Part shown: one piece after another, positions 11,040 to 22,789 of the stretch | Position numbering within the stretch: the stretch's first letter is position 1 | Layout: every line of letters begins with the position of its first letter | DNA from: Eustoma russellianum | Lineage: Eukaryota; Streptophyta; Magnoliopsida; Gentianales; Gentianaceae | Reading direction: 5' to 3' | Length of the DNA stretch: 64,000 nt | NCBI GenBank assembly: GCA_036186865.1 | Contig: AP025046.1 | Coordinates: forward strand, 34,542,439 to 34,606,438 | The notes under the pieces: generated by a model | Told to the model about the DNA's origin: nothing | Seen by the model: the letters and a program-made list of their open reading frames with translations, nothing else | Databases searched by the model: none | Program-made: the position numbers and the translations under genes

Positions 11040-12210
11040 TGCATTTGTATTTGGTTCTTGAATAATAAACATGATTCTCTGCCAAGAAAATTGCACTATG
11101 ACTCTCAAAGCAGAGCACAACTCTACCTTGCTAAATGTCAACTCTTTGACTAAGTTTTTAGGCTTCTTTTACCTCTTTACCAACTGCTATGTATATTACC
11201 TCGGGCGTAGACAATGCAATCATACACTGAACAATAGATCTCCCACATATAGATCTTTCTGTATGAGTAATCGCATAGTCAATAGTTGACCGTCTACGAT
11301 TTAACTCACCTTCATAATCAGAATTAATATATTCACAACTTGTTGATCTACTGTGTCCTTCAAATATATGAAAATTCACTTCACTGCTTCTCAATATTGT
11401 CGACTTGGACTAGCCATATATTAACTCAAAACATTGATTGCTTGTGTCAATTCAGGTCTGGTACAATCCATTGTATACATAAGACACCCAACTGCACTAG
11501 CATACAGAACGTTGGACGTGCCTTGAATTCCTATACTCGTCTTTGGAAAATCTGAGGTAGATAAATTCAAATAATTTGCCAATGGTGTTCTAACTGCTTT
11601 GGCATTTAACATGTTAAACCTGTCTAACAATTTTTCAACATACGCGGCCTGAGACAACCACAATTTTTTAAATTTTCTGTCTCTATGAATCTTAGTGCTA
11701 AGAATTTCTTGGTTGTACACAAATTGTGCCTGCCAAATTCTCTACTCAGCAATGTTTTTAATTTCTTTTAACCTCTCGTTCATACTTTTAGCAGCAATAA
11801 GAATACCAACAACATAAAGCAGCAAAAATAAATAAATGAATGATCATTAAGGATTCTCACATAAAGTCAGCAATCATTCTTACAGCCCATGCGCCAATTT
11901 TGATCATGCAGGAATAGAACATGGTGTACCACTCTCGAGAGACTGCTTCAACTCATAAAGTGACTTCATTCAACTTGCATACTAAATGTTCGTGTCTAGG
12001 ATAACTAAACCCTTTGGTCGATCCATGAAAATCTGTTAATATAATTAAATCGTCATGCAAGAAAGCATTTTTTTATCCGTATGCTCCAACGCCATATCAT
12101 AATTCACTACAAGGCTCAATACAATCTAAATGGAAGTATTTCTCACCACTAGACAATAAATTGTATTATAGACTATCTCCTACTATTGAGAGTATCTCTT
12201 TGCTACTAAA

Positions 12211-12281
<71 letters not shown>

Positions 12282-12650
12282 TATGTATAGGCTAAATCAT
12301 ACTTGTATGCCACTGTATTTTACCTCATTTCATGTTAATCATCCGCAACATTTCCATCCAGTATCGCCCTTGGTGACATGCTAATTAAGAAGATTGTTAT
12401 ACTCATTCCATTTGTCCAAAAATATCTTTAGAAGCCTTACATTCAATCTAAGACACCTCGCATGTTTGCTGTGGATCTATTGATCTTCTGTGCCACACCA
12501 TTCTATTGTGTTAACATTTTCTATTTCCATTCTGCTCGCAAGAAAATTTGAATTATCTGTATATTCAGTACTAGCATCACTCATTAAACACTTGATTTTT
12601 CTGCCTGTTTGATATTCTATCTCTTTTTTCTATAGTTTTATAACGAAAAT
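11040..12650 (-). pseudogene. Ty1/copia pol remnant (integrase, RT, RNase H)
   Basis: Minus-strand decayed pol. From high to low coordinates: an integrase segment near 12330-12600 (EYTDNSNF, NGVAQKINRS, FWTNGM), a (TA)n tract at 12212-12279, RT pieces near 11900-12060 (FLHDD ... HEHLVCKL), and the best frame, 11720-11421, with LWLSQAAYVEKLLDRFNM, VRTPLA and SAVGCLMYTMDCTRPEL (the RT-RNase H connection). RNase H traces follow (CMIALSTPEVIYIA near 11200). Many stops and frameshifts; no LTR recognised. It differs in sequence from the two complete copia elements in the window. Confidence 0.8.
12212..12279. repeat. (TA)n microsatellite inside the copia remnant
   Basis: About 67 bp of pure AT/TA dinucleotides, between integrase-like and RT-like pieces of the same minus-strand copia pol. 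Confidence 0.95.
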
Positions 12651-13559
12651 GGCCAATGCATTTATCTCAAAGAAAAATGAAAAAAAAACAAGTGGTTTGC
12701 TAAGACATACACAGTGATATGTATGGTCCATTATCAATTATTCACTTTGACATGGATATGTTTACCTATCCTCGGAAACTTTTGAGAAATCTAGAAGTTT
12801 AAAATGAAGTAGAGAATCTACTTTAAGAAGATAAAATCTTCATTTTGAATCAAGGAGAGAGTATTTTTGTAAAAAAAATATATATGTTGATTAGGTTTAA
12901 TTTGGTAGAGTCGTTACTAGAAAAAAAAAAAAAAAAACTCCTTCAAGATACACTATTTAAAAGTGGTGTAGGCAATATGAGAAGCATACTCTTATAGATA
13001 TGGTTAATTTATGACAACTGTTTCAACTCTTGCATTATTATTTTCAGAATACGCACCAAAAGCTGCACTTTACCTTTCTAACCATGTTGCATCCAAAGCA
13101 AACGATAGGACATCATATATATTGTGGTTTGGAAATATCTTAATTTTCTCTTATATGATGATTTGGAGTTCTGAATAGGGCTGAAAACAAGCCAAACTGA
13201 GCCGAATAGTGAGTTTTTAAGTTTAGATTCTTTTTTTGTAAATAAAATTTTATATATAGGCCAAATAGCCGGATATATACAAACTGTTGTAATACATTGC
13301 GACAAAAAGTTTGACAGTGATCAAAATACAAAATATAGGTGGCTTACAAGATGCTAACCATTACTATGCCAACCTTTACAAAATTAGCCTTCAACAGGCA
13401 AAAGAACAAGGGAAAACAGAAGCTACTCAAAAATCGATCATATGTTTTGTAATGATCAATAGAAGAATACATTCCCACACTATCAACTAGTTTTTGAACC
13501 CCTCTAAGTTCTGATCACTCTCCAGGTATACTAAGTATCCATATAAGTATAAACTTCGG
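12651..13559. other. no recognisable gene
   Basis: AT-rich, with an A-run near 12920-12937. Small minus-strand frames at 13078-13331 have no known motif. Confidence 0.5.
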
Positions 13560-14035
13560 GCCGAAACCTTTCAAATTTATAAGGGGATGGATGAAACATC
13601 CTTCTTTCAAAAGTATTCTGAGTACCTCATGGCAAGAAGAACAAATAGGAAATCCTATTCAAGGCCTAGTGAAAAAATTGAAGCTCTTAAAAATTCCATT
13701 AAAGCAATTAAATAAGGAGGAGTTTGGAAGCATCACTAAAAAGGTTGTGGATGCTAGACTAAATCTAAAAAAATCCAAAAGCAAGCAATGCAAAACCTAC
13801 ACGACTCACATGACTTCATCTCCAGGAGAGAAACCTCTTAGAGGAATACACGAGACTTCTGAACTTCGAGGAGTCTTTTTTTAAAGAAAAATTTAGGGTC
13901 AAATGGATGAAGGAGAGGGACAACAACACAAAATTTTTCTTTAGAGTCAAAGTTCACAATGCCAAAAACAAAATCTTAAGACTCCAAAACGACGAGGGTA
14001 GCATGATTGAAGATTTATAAACGAATCTAAACTTA
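13560..14035 (+). pseudogene. LINE ORF2 fragment (before the RT domain)
   Basis: The frame 13591-13884 reads W..EQIGNPIQGLVKKLKLLK, ALK-like LNKEEFGSITKKV, then shifts at about 13870 into FKEKFRVKWMKERDNNTKFF and NKILRLQNDEGSMIED. This is the region between endonuclease and reverse transcriptase in plant L1-type LINEs. At least one frameshift and an in-frame stop. RT itself is absent. Confidence 0.75.
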
Positions 14036-14280
14036 ATTTTTAATTAAGTTTAGATCCGTTTATATAAACAAATAGTTTAGCTCAGCTCGTTTGGTTCAAC
14101 GAGCTTCAAAATTTGTTCGAATTCGACTTGAAAATGTTATAACACTTTAAACGAGAAATGAATGCAACTAGGTATTTGAACTTGACTCGTTTAATTAAAA
14201 TTAACAAACGAACTCAAATCGAATACAAATCAAACTTCACAAATAGTTCAGTTCATTAAACACCAATGATTTTGAAGCTT
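14036..14280. other. AT-rich spacer with gctcgtt/aacgag words
   Basis: Contains tagctcagctcgtttggttc and caacgagc words of the kind common in decayed plant repeats; also seen near 7200 and 42070. No gene. Confidence 0.4.
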
Positions 14281-14565
14281 ATCTAAATGGACATCATTTA
14301 ACCAAAGCTTGGATATTACCGACTGGATGGAGTGGAACCTGGAATCACGATGGTGCTATAATATATTCCAAACTCGGAATGGCAATATGTATTCCGTACA
14401 GCTCTATATAGCATATGGTATTGGCGTAACCAATTGGTACATGGACAAATCCTACGACTTCCCCCTCCAACGGCGGTTTGTAGTGACATCGCAAGACGAG
14501 CAAGACATATGTTATATGCCCTTGGCTTTCATTCTGATGTTTCAGAAAGTACTTTAGTTTGATTC
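14281..14565 (+). pseudogene. LINE ORF2 fragment (C-terminal linker)
   Basis: In the frame starting near 14378 the DNA reads VFRTALYSIWYWRNQLVHG and continues PPTAVCSDIARRARHMLYAL. The pattern (aliphatic-W-WRN-LVHG) matches the linker before the RNase H domain of plant LINEs. The overlapping 82-codon frame 14309-14557 is in another phase and lacks the motif. Probably part of the same LINE copy as 13560, with the RT deleted. Confidence 0.6.
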
Positions 14566-14939
14566 GTTGTTATGAAGTTAGACAGTTGATGTATTGACTT
14601 TATTTGTTATTGGAAAAAAAATGAAACATGAAAAATAAGCTTGCAAAGAGAGCACTAAATGAATACTTTATTCTAAGTAAAAAGTGGGACACTATTTATT
14701 ACCAAAGCGAACATAAAGATCATTATTGGTCATTATGCTACCTTTTTTTTTGAACGATTAGTTTCCAAATAGATATGAGAAGATACGACAAACACTACAC
14801 TATATACAAATAATTCAATCAGAAAAGTTTGATTTATCGATAATAATGAACCTAAGAAGTAACCATTTCTTTCATCCGAGTCAAAAGCATAGCGAAATGT
14901 CGTGATACCTGAATGGACTTCATGGTCGTTATCAAGTAC

Positions 14940-16110
14940 TGAGATTGCTGGAGCAGACCATCGTCAGTTTGTGCTGGAAAATTTCAAAACTGATTCTGTA
15001 CAGTGTGCGCTTGTAAATAAAGCAGTAGTCAACCAACCGAGCTCATGGCAAATCGGATAGGTCTGCCAGATCAAGACAGTTCAAGCAGTGCAATTGAGTT
15101 TGCATTCTGGACAGTCAGCCGACCTGCCGACCTCAGTACAATAGCACTTCAGAACAGTAATTCTGTGATATCAGCCGTCCATCCGAACTTAGCACAGCAG
15201 CAGAGCTCAGCACATTAGCGCTATAGAATAACAGATGCTCTAACAGCCAAATAGCCGAGCTCAGCACATAACAAAGCTTAGCTCGGCAACACTACAAAAA
15301 ACAATGCTGCACTATTGACCGACCAGCCGAGCTCAACGCACAGCAGAGCTCAGCTCGGCAATAGCTCAGCACGACAGTGCTAGCAACTCAGCAATTCAGA
15401 AAATCCAAGGTGAGTCCAGGACTCTATCCTTAAGATGTACTGCTCCAGTATATTGTGTCTAACCAGAGGAAGCAACCGTCTCCTAGGATACAACGAAATC
15501 AGTTCAGACGAGCGACACTGCAGCGTATGAACTCAATAGACCTGTAAGATGTCTTGGCGTCTCACATGGCTTGAAATGCAGATGATGTTGTGTATGCGAG
15601 AGAAGATGAATATGCAGAAATGGAGATTTCAGAGAGAAAGGAAGAAGACAATTGATTTCTGGTTTTTCTTGGGTGATAACAGAGGTCAGCTTGGCCTCTA
15701 TTTATAGGGAAACACTGAGGTCAGATTGTTACAGCCAGTTCAACCACAGCTCGAGGATAAGACACCTGCTCGGCTTGAACCCTTGGATTAGATAACCGCA
15801 TCAGGTCTGTCCTCAGCCGTTGGATCAAATAACTGTTCAATCTGAGCCTTCAGATCATAACAACTTCAGGTCAGCTCATCACGGTTAAAGCTCAACAACT
15901 TTTCAAGCTTAAACCTTAGCTAATCCCAACAGCATGGAGAACTTTAAATTTAAACAAACTTCCTTCCCAGCTAATAGGATCCGACTGCGGGCCTGCAGCC
16001 CTCACACGAGCCCATCAGGCCCTTAGTCCACAACTCGAGTCCAAGCATGAGCCCATCAAGCCCGCAGCCAACGCCTGGGCTCTCTTGCCGAGCTAAGCTG
16101 ATTTCCACAT
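14940..16110 (-). repeat. LTR-like block, minus orientation
   Basis: Dense ccgagctcagcac / agctcggcaa words (15000-15380) and, on the minus strand, a TATA box CCCTATAAATAGAGGCC at about 15693-15709. The gccgagct word use resembles the other gypsy-like LTR blocks. No ends, TSD or internal domains. The CACTA-like tract at 15290-15303 is not paired. Confidence 0.4.
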
Positions 16111-16665
16111 TTCTTCTTATTTTGAGTATTAATTTCTCATTCATCCGGTATCGTAATTGAGTGATTCAAAAGACTAAAATTATCTAATTGTTACGTAGAT
16201 AATTAAGGACTCATTAGTTTCCATTTATCATTAATGAAAACTAACTAAATTTAAGCTCAAAGTACGTTGCTAACCACAGTTTACAACTTGGTACATTTCT
16301 TCTAATTTTCTCCAACAGTTTGTTATGAACATACCGTAATAATCTTTACATTCAAGATATGTATTTAGTTGATGCATTGTTTGTATTATTTAAACATGTG
16401 TGTGTCTAACACATAGGTATGGTTGCGTACATCCGACCCTCCATACTTCGACATAGACAAAAGACTCTAAAACAATGGAGTAATATTGTTTTTGTTTATG
16501 TAGCACGAAAATATTTCTACATTCAACTAAATCTTAAATAGTGCATTATTTATATTGAATGCACCATAGTTGGGAAATGTTTCTATGGTTCGTCACAAAG
16601 TTTATATCATGACCTTTTAATTGAATTACAAGTGATGTGATTCCGTAGCTGTTTAAGATTCATTA
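16111..16665. repeat. unassigned flank with SINE family B fragment
   Basis: 16395-16500 carries gtgtctaacacataggtatg, gttgcgtacatccgaccctcc and the (TTG)-like tail of family B; the head is missing. The rest is AT-rich without features. CATTA at 16661-16665 is the target duplication of the next element. Confidence 0.6.
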
Positions 16666-16889
16666 GGTTAAGAATATACTCCTACCATATTAGTCTCACA
16701 AGGATATTCTCACTGTAAATAATTGTATCCCTATAAGTTAGGAATTAGCTGAAAGTTAAGAATTAGAATATTGTGTAATTAATAGTTACCATGTATACAT
16801 AGTCTGAATGTAGTATAAGAATAGGGCTGGCTTGTACGGTTGATAAATGAAGGAATATACACAGTTTCTCCATATTCTACACTTTAACA
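16666..16889 (+). repeat. copia 5' LTR
   Basis: Begins GGTTAAGAATATACTCC (the usual TG is mutated; the 3' copy begins TGTTAGAATATGCTCC) and ends CTTTAACA. It is directly followed by the primer binding site. Confidence 0.9.
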
Positions 16890-16901
16890 TGGTAACAGAG
16901 C
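16890..16901 (+). promoter_or_regulatory. primer binding site
   Basis: TGGTAACAGAGC, one mismatch from the standard initiator-Met tRNA complement TGGTATCAGAGC, immediately after the 5' LTR. Confidence 0.85.
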
Positions 16902-17094
16902 GGGAGTGATCTCGACTTTACTTTTGAACATAGGCTCAGAGAAAGTCTCATCATTGCCTTTTTTCCAGCTAATATCCGGCTGTTATACCTTTCTCAAAGC
17001 CATACAGCTGTGTTACCTCTCTCAATCCCTTTGGCCTTGACCATTACTCAGACATTGACCCATCTTCCTTGCATCCATATCTGCAAAATTCACC

Positions 17095-18170
17095 ATGTCA
17101 GAAACAGAACAAAACCTGCATGAACCAAAGCCAGAATCTTCCACCACCCCAAGTCCTGGAGATTTGGCCATACAAATACCTCAAATCCTCAAAAGCCTCA
17201 GTCTGCAACCACTATTGAAAAGAATATAAGAAACACAGCAACAATTATTCGTTATGGTCCCGTGTGATTTATCGGGCCATTTTGGGGCGGGGTAGGCAGC
17301 ATGACCTCACGGGGATGCCTCCTCCTCCACCACCAACCGATCTAAGATACCCCTAATGGGAACAGGACGACAACTCTGTGTTTACCTAGATTCTACAAAA
17401 TGTAGATGCAAGCATGATAAATAATGTCTCACGATATCGCACGGTCAAAGCACTTGGGACGGCTGCTGTAGGTATTCGATTTACATCGGAGAGCAAATAA
17501 TATCCGACAGGAAGAGGGTACTTTGGAAGACTGCTGGAATAGTCTTCAGGATCTCTGGGTATCCATTGATACCTTAGATACAAACCCGATGAAATGTCCA
17601 GAGGACATCTCTTCCTACAATGAAAAAATGCAAGAGTTCCGGTTATATCAATTCCTGACAACAGTAAGTGACAGATTTGAAGCAGAAAAGAAGAAACTAT
17701 TGAAAAGAATGCCTCTGCCCAACACTGAAGCAACATTTTTTATGTTTAAGCAGGCAGAATCCTAGGCAGGGCTAATAAAACACGGCCCCTCAGACATAAA
17801 GTCCTCATTGTGAGTGGGACAAGGGTTGGCTGTTAAACCAACCGGTGGCCGCGATAGAGGACGAGGAGGACCTTCACCGGACCAAAGCAGTACTACTCAA
17901 TAAGGACAGTTGCCACCCCGTTCAGGAAATCCATCATCACGGGGTGACAAGAGCTCCATCATCTGTGAGCACTACGGGAAGAAGGGGCATGGAAAGGATA
18001 AATGTTTCCAGATATATGGCTATCCAGAATGATGGGAAGGGAAACGCATAACCACCGGACAAAGAGGGAAAGGTGCTGCTGCCAGGGCTCAAGAGGACGG
18101 AGCCGGTAACAGCGAAGAACCAGTAGCAGAAGACAGTAGAAGTAGGAAAGCCAGCAACTGCAGCCAAGAA
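17095..18170 (+). pseudogene. copia gag, multiply broken
   Basis: Start ATG at 17095 (MSETEQNLHEPKPESS), shared in style with the gag of the 54160-59800 copia. The frame stops near 17229. A later piece (17523-17765) reads LQDLWVSIDTLDTNPM and DRFEAEKKKLLKRMPLPN, matching the C-terminal half of the other element's gag. The zinc-knuckle area near 17970-18040 (EHYGKKGHGKDKCFQIYGYP in another phase) is recognisable. The segment 17230-17520 does not align and may be replaced or strongly mutated. Confidence 0.75.
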
Positions 18171-19811
18171 ATGACGAGTCCAGCCGAAGGAGGTAAGGGG
18201 CTAGGGGTAAACCCTAGCCCCAAAAGTCTTTTTAAAGCCGAAATTATCCCTTCAGTCCCTGCCCCAAATTATCCTGTCCCCCCTACTCTTTCTGGAATTG
18301 CATTTAAGTCCTCTAATTCTTCAGATGCGGTTAATATGGTCCAGCTCCATTCAGATTCCTCAAATTGTACCCCTAATTTCCCAGAAAAGCCACTTATGCC
18401 CCCTAATCCTGAAACTCACCACTTAAACCCCAGTTTATCCCATGCTTTCACTAATACTCCCAAGTGTCCGAGTCCTCAGTGGATTTTCGACTGTGGGGCC
18501 ACGAACACTATGACATTTGATCCTAATGATTTTTTAAGCCGTTCATCTCCTATAAAAACCCATGTTGAAACTGTCAGCGATGAAACGGCCCCAGTCCAGG
18601 GCAGTGGGTCCATTGTTATCATCCCTGATAATACCCTTAAAAACGGTTTATTTGTACCTGCTCTTTCTACTAAATTACTATCTATTAACCAACTCACAAA
18701 AGAACTTGACTGTGTTGTACTCATGTATCCTACATTTTGTGTGTTGCATGACATTCATACTCGGGAGATCATTAGACGTGGTACTGAAAGTGGAGACCTT
18801 TATTACGTAGATGCAATTGTGCCACACAGGCGTTCTAATCTTGCCACTGGATCAATTACTAGACAAATCTGGTTATGGTACCGTCGGTTAGGAAATCCTT
18901 CTTTTAGCTATTTGCAGAAACGTTTTCCTACGTTATTTTCCAGTACTGTAAACCAGTTGACCTGTAATACTTGCCTCCGGGCAAAACAGTCCCGGGCTAC
19001 TTATCCTTTAAATAATACTAGTGTGGATAAAATATTTTCGTTGATACATTCTGATGTTTGGGGTCCTTCCCCCCATTCGACTCCACTGGGATTTCAGTAT
19101 TTTGTTCTTTTTGTCGATGATTACTCCCGCATGACATGGTTATATGCCCTCAAATATAAGTCCGAAGTTGCTGCTAAATTTATTGAATTCTATAACATGG
19201 TTCAAACCCAATATAATTCAACCATTCAAATTCTACGATCTGATAATGTGGGCGAATATTTTCACGGGACACTCAAAAGTTTTTTCTCCGATCATGGCAT
19301 TATCCACTGGACATCGTGTCCCAACACCCCTGAACAAAATGGTGTTGCAGAACAAAAACATTGTATTCTTCTAAAAATGGCTCGTGCCATGATGTTAGAT
19401 TCCCTTGTTCCACAGGATTTTTGGCCGGAGGCGGTATCCACAGCTACCTACCTAAGAAACCGACTTCCCACCGCTATCCTACACCATAAAATCCCTCTTG
19501 ATACCTTAGCCTCTCATACTCCCATTCCTTCAGTACTCACTCCGCCACCCAAAGTTTTTGGGTGTATAGTCTTTATCCACATTCCCGAAACTCATCGTGA
19601 CAAATTTGATCTGTGCGCCGATAAATGTGTATTTTTTTGCTATGCCACCACCCAAAAAGGTTACCGGTGCTATAACCCCCGCACTCGGCAGATCCATATT
19701 AACATGAACTGCGTCTTCCTTGAAACTGAGTTTTTCTTTACCATCCAACCTCGGTATCAGCGGGAGATAGCTAAAGATGGATCCCTCGATTGGTTGCCTA
19801 AACTACCCTAG
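18171..19811 (+). CDS. copia protease-integrase frame (546 codons)
   Basis: The best-preserved frame of this element. A copia aspartic protease motif WIFDCGATNTMT lies near residues 104-115, with Cys where most copia proteases have Ser (DSGAT). The pre-integrase domain follows (WYRRLGNPSFSYL near 236, zinc pair CNTCLRAKQ near 265). The integrase core shows the DDE set: HSDVWGP (about 293), LRSDNVGEY (about 355) and EQNGVAE (about 388), with FVDDYSRMTWLY between. DNVGEY has Val where Gly is usual. The frame ends at TAG before the RT. In life this would be one polyprotein with gag and RT. Reaction: processing of the polyprotein and cDNA integration. Confidence 0.85.
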   Translation: MTSPAEGGKGLGVNPSPKSLFKAEIIPSVPAPNYPVPPTLSGIAFKSSNSSDAVNMVQLHSDSSNCTPNFPEKPLMPPNPETHHLNPSLSHAFTNTPKCPSPQWIFDCGATNTMTFDPNDFLSRSSPIKTHVETVSDETAPVQGSGSIVIIPDNTLKNGLFVPALSTKLLSINQLTKELDCVVLMYPTFCVLHDIHTREIIRRGTESGDLYYVDAIVPHRRSNLATGSITRQIWLWYRRLGNPSFSYLQKRFPTLFSSTVNQLTCNTCLRAKQSRATYPLNNTSVDKIFSLIHSDVWGPSPHSTPLGFQYFVLFVDDYSRMTWLYALKYKSEVAAKFIEFYNMVQTQYNSTIQILRSDNVGEYFHGTLKSFFSDHGIIHWTSCPNTPEQNGVAEQKHCILLKMARAMMLDSLVPQDFWPEAVSTATYLRNRLPTAILHHKIPLDTLASHTPIPSVLTPPPKVFGCIVFIHIPETHRDKFDLCADKCVFFCYATTQKGYRCYNPRTRQIHINMNCVFLETEFFFTIQPRYQREIAKDGSLDWLPKLP

Positions 19812-19835
19812 TCTACAACTGATTCAACACGGAAA

Positions 19836-21811
19836 GTGGTTGACCTCGACGGCACTAATGTTCCCTACGATAATACGGTCTCTACTCCAGGACCCGTTGA
19901 TGATACTCCTCAGGTGAATGCACCACAACAGGTAACTGATAATATACATGATAACAATGATAGTCATGAAACCATGTCACCCTCCTCTCATATCCATTCT
20001 ACTGACACTTTGCCTATTGAAACTTCTACTGCTCCCTCTCAGGATAATGAACTTATCTATGATCACAACTGTTTTGGCCTGGACCATACTAACTTATATA
20101 CAGAAGAACAGGGTCAAGTGCTTCCATCAAGGAAGAACAGGGGAGTCCCACTGGATAGATATTCACCCACAAAGGTAGCATGGAGTTCCAAGTACCCTAT
20201 TTCGCTACCAAGGAAGAACGTGACCAATACAGCAAAAGGGTTCTTTACTGCAATTTGCTCTGAAAAGATTTTCAGAACCGTAGAAGAAGCCTGCAGTCAA
20301 CTAGAATGGAAGAAAGCTATGAAAGCAGAAATGGACGCTCTCAAACCAATAAAACTTGGGAGCGATGTCAGTTACCCACAGGAAAAAAATCTGTTGGGTG
20401 CAGATGGGTGTTCACAATCAAATATAAAGCAGATGGAAGTATTGAACGGCACAAGGCAAGGTTGGTTGCCAAAGGATATACACATACATACAGAGTAGAT
20501 TACTTTGAGACCTTCTCGCTAGTTGCCCGACTTGACACTATCCGAAAACTTTTATCTATTGCGGCTATAGAAAATTGGCCCCTACAATAGTTTGATGTGA
20601 AGAATGCTTTCCTACATGGAACACTGACAGAAGAAGTGTACATGGACCCACCACCCGGCTTCTCAAAAGAGTTTTTACCCAGACTAGTTTGCAAGCTCAC
20701 CCGAGCCCTCTATGGTCTTAAACAGTCACCTCGAGCTTGGATTTGAAGATTTACGTCTATTATGAAACAAGAGGGAAATAGACAGAGCAATGCTGATCAC
20801 ACTCTATTCACTAAACGACAGGGAAGTCTTGTCACTTGCCTTATTATTTATGTTGATGATATGATTATTACTGGTAATGACACTAATGAAATGTCGCGTC
20901 TCAGGGAATATTTGTTCACACAATTCGAGATGAAGAACCTCGGAGGACTGAAATACTTCTTGGAAATTAAAGTCTTATGATCATCATCCGGCATATGTAT
21001 CTCTCAAAGAAAGTACATTCTTGATATGTTAGCAGAGGTTGGTATATTGGACGCAAGGCCAGCTGATACACCAATGGTTCCAAATCACAAGCTGAACATT
21101 ATGCAAGGAGCTCCTTCTACTGATCGAGAACAGTACCAATGCTTGGTGGGCAAACTTATCTAATTGTCTCACACCCGGCCGGACATCACATACGCCGTTG
21201 GTGTAGTAAGCCAATTCAAGCACAACCCGCAGAGACATCATTTTGACGTTGTACTAAGAATCGTAAGATACCTAAAAGGAACCCCTGGACGTGGTTTGTT
21301 GTTCAAGAATAATGGACATCTAAATATTGAAGCCTACACAGATGCTGATTTGGCCGGTAACCAGATCGATCTGCGCTCTACTTCTGGTTATTTTACGCCA
21401 GTTGGGGGCAACTTGGTCACTTGGAGAAGCAAGAAACAGAAGGTAGTTGCATTGTCAAGTGCAGAAACAGAGTTCCGGAGTAGCGTAAAAGGCATCACCG
21501 AAGTCTTATGGGTCCGAAAGTTGTTGCAAGAGCTTGGCTTTCCAGTGACTGATCCGACTTGTCTCATGTGTGATGACAAAGCATCAATTAGCATTGCTGA
21601 AAATCCTGTTCAACATGACCGAACTAAACATATGGAGGTTGATCGACACTTTATTAAGGAGAAGCTTGATAGTGGAATTATTACTCTTCCACATGTACCA
21701 TTTGAAGACCAACTTGCTGATATCCTGACTAAGGCTGTTAATGGACAAATCTTTGACTCGGTACTGTGCAAGTTGAATATTGGTGATCGCACTATTCAAC
21801 TTGAGGGGGAG
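19836..21811 (+). pseudogene. copia RT-RNase H, frameshifted
   Basis: A linker frame (19836-20400) leads into RT. A frameshift near 20400 moves to CRWVFTIKYKADGSIERHKA, then FETFSLVARLDTIRKLL. A TAG at about 20588 interrupts before FDVKNAFLHGTLTEEVYMD. RT continues with ALYGLKQSPRAW, a stop near 20744 and the catalytic IIYVDDMIITGND (about 20850). Another stop follows at 20978. RNase H is open from 21164 to 21817 (TRPDITYAVGVVSQF, YTDADLAG, KQKVVALSSAETEF, KHMEVDRHFIKEKL). The polypurine tract ttgagggggag at 21801-21811 leads into the 3' LTR. Confidence 0.9.
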
Positions 21812-22034
21812 TGTTAGAATATGCTCCTACCATATTAGTCCCACAAGGATATTCTCACTATAAATAATTGCATGCCTAAAAGTTAGGAATTAGATGAAAG
21901 TTAAGAATTAGAATATTGTGTAATTAAGAGTTACCATGTATACATAGTCTGAATGTAGTATAAGAATAGGGCTAGCTTGTACAGTTGACACATGAAGAAA
22001 TATACACAGTTTCTCCATATTCTACACTTTAACA
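21812..22034 (+). repeat. copia 3' LTR
   Basis: Starts TGTTAGAATATGCTCC, ends CTTTAACA, 223 bp, about 93% identical to the 5' copy. Confidence 0.95.
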
Positions 22035-22208
22035 CATTATTATTACGTTTCATGGCTAATAACTTATGCATATAGAATAATCACGCTTCATATCTTTGAT
22101 GAATCATAAATAATATGAGCTGTATAAAATTATTAATTTTTACAAAAAAAAAAATTGTACTTCAATGTTTTCCATGCAAAAAAAAACGAATATAGCAATC
22201 GTGTAAGA

Positions 22209-22210
<2 letters not shown>

Positions 22211-22276
<66 letters not shown>
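22211..22276. repeat. (TA)n microsatellite
   Basis: About 66 bp of pure TA repeats immediately 5' of the caulimovirid-like fragment. Confidence 0.95.
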
Positions 22277-22281
<5 letters not shown>

Positions 22282-22284
22282 CAA

Positions 22285-22660
22285 AAATCAAGGTCTCCTT
22301 GGAGACGTGGTGCATTTTCTGTAAATAAAAATGCAGAAATTGAAAGAGGAACACCAAAATTAGTAATAAATTATAAACCATTAAATAAAGTTTTAAAATG
22401 GATAAGATGCCCATTATATAATAAAAAAGATTTATTAACAAGATTATATTCTGTATATATATTCAAAATTTAATATGAAGTCAGGATTTTGACAAATACA
22501 AATATCTAAAAAAGATAGATATATTGGACAATATTAATGGAAGGTAATGCCTTTTTGATTAAAAAATACACCATCTAAATATCAGAGAATAATGAATAAT
22601 ATATTTATGGATTACTCTAATTTTTGCATTGTCTACATAGATGATGTGTGTGTATATATA
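22285..22660 (+). pseudogene. endogenous caulimovirid (pararetrovirus) RT fragment
   Basis: The plus strand, beginning just after the (TA)n tract, shows pieces of a reverse transcriptase with Caulimoviridae-type residues rather than copia or gypsy ones: GAFSVNKNAEIERGTP, LVINYKPLNK, YNKKDLLTRLY. Degraded pieces follow and, in another phase, the pattern around the catalytic Tyr-x-Asp-Asp near 22635. Stops occur from about 22471 onward and the phase changes at least twice. No other viral domain, movement protein or coat gene is visible here. It is a dead integrated fossil. Gypsy RT is the main alternative but fits less well. Confidence 0.75.
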
Positions 22661-22789
22661 TCATATTACGAATGTCGTGTGGAACCCTACCAGGTTGCAG
22701 ATCTTACTTGCTTTTGGTCATTCCTATCGTAACTCAAAGTCTCACAATGTAGCGCTCACAGAGCCAATGTTGTCTAGGTGTGCCCTCAC
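22661..22789. other. unassigned spacer
   Basis: Short AT-rich stretch between the viral fossil and a SINE; nothing recognised. Confidence 0.4.

Larger units (their letters stand above)
16666..22034 (+). mobile_element. complete Ty1/copia element (TSD CATTA)
   Basis: Two direct repeats of about 224 bp bound the element. The 5-bp duplication CATTA is at 16661-16665 and 22035-22039. Order: LTR, PBS, gag, protease, integrase, RT, RNase H, polypurine tract, LTR. The LTRs differ at roughly 15 positions (about 93% identical), so the insertion is moderately old. Coding regions carry several stops and frameshifts, so the element is not autonomous now. Confidence 0.95.
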
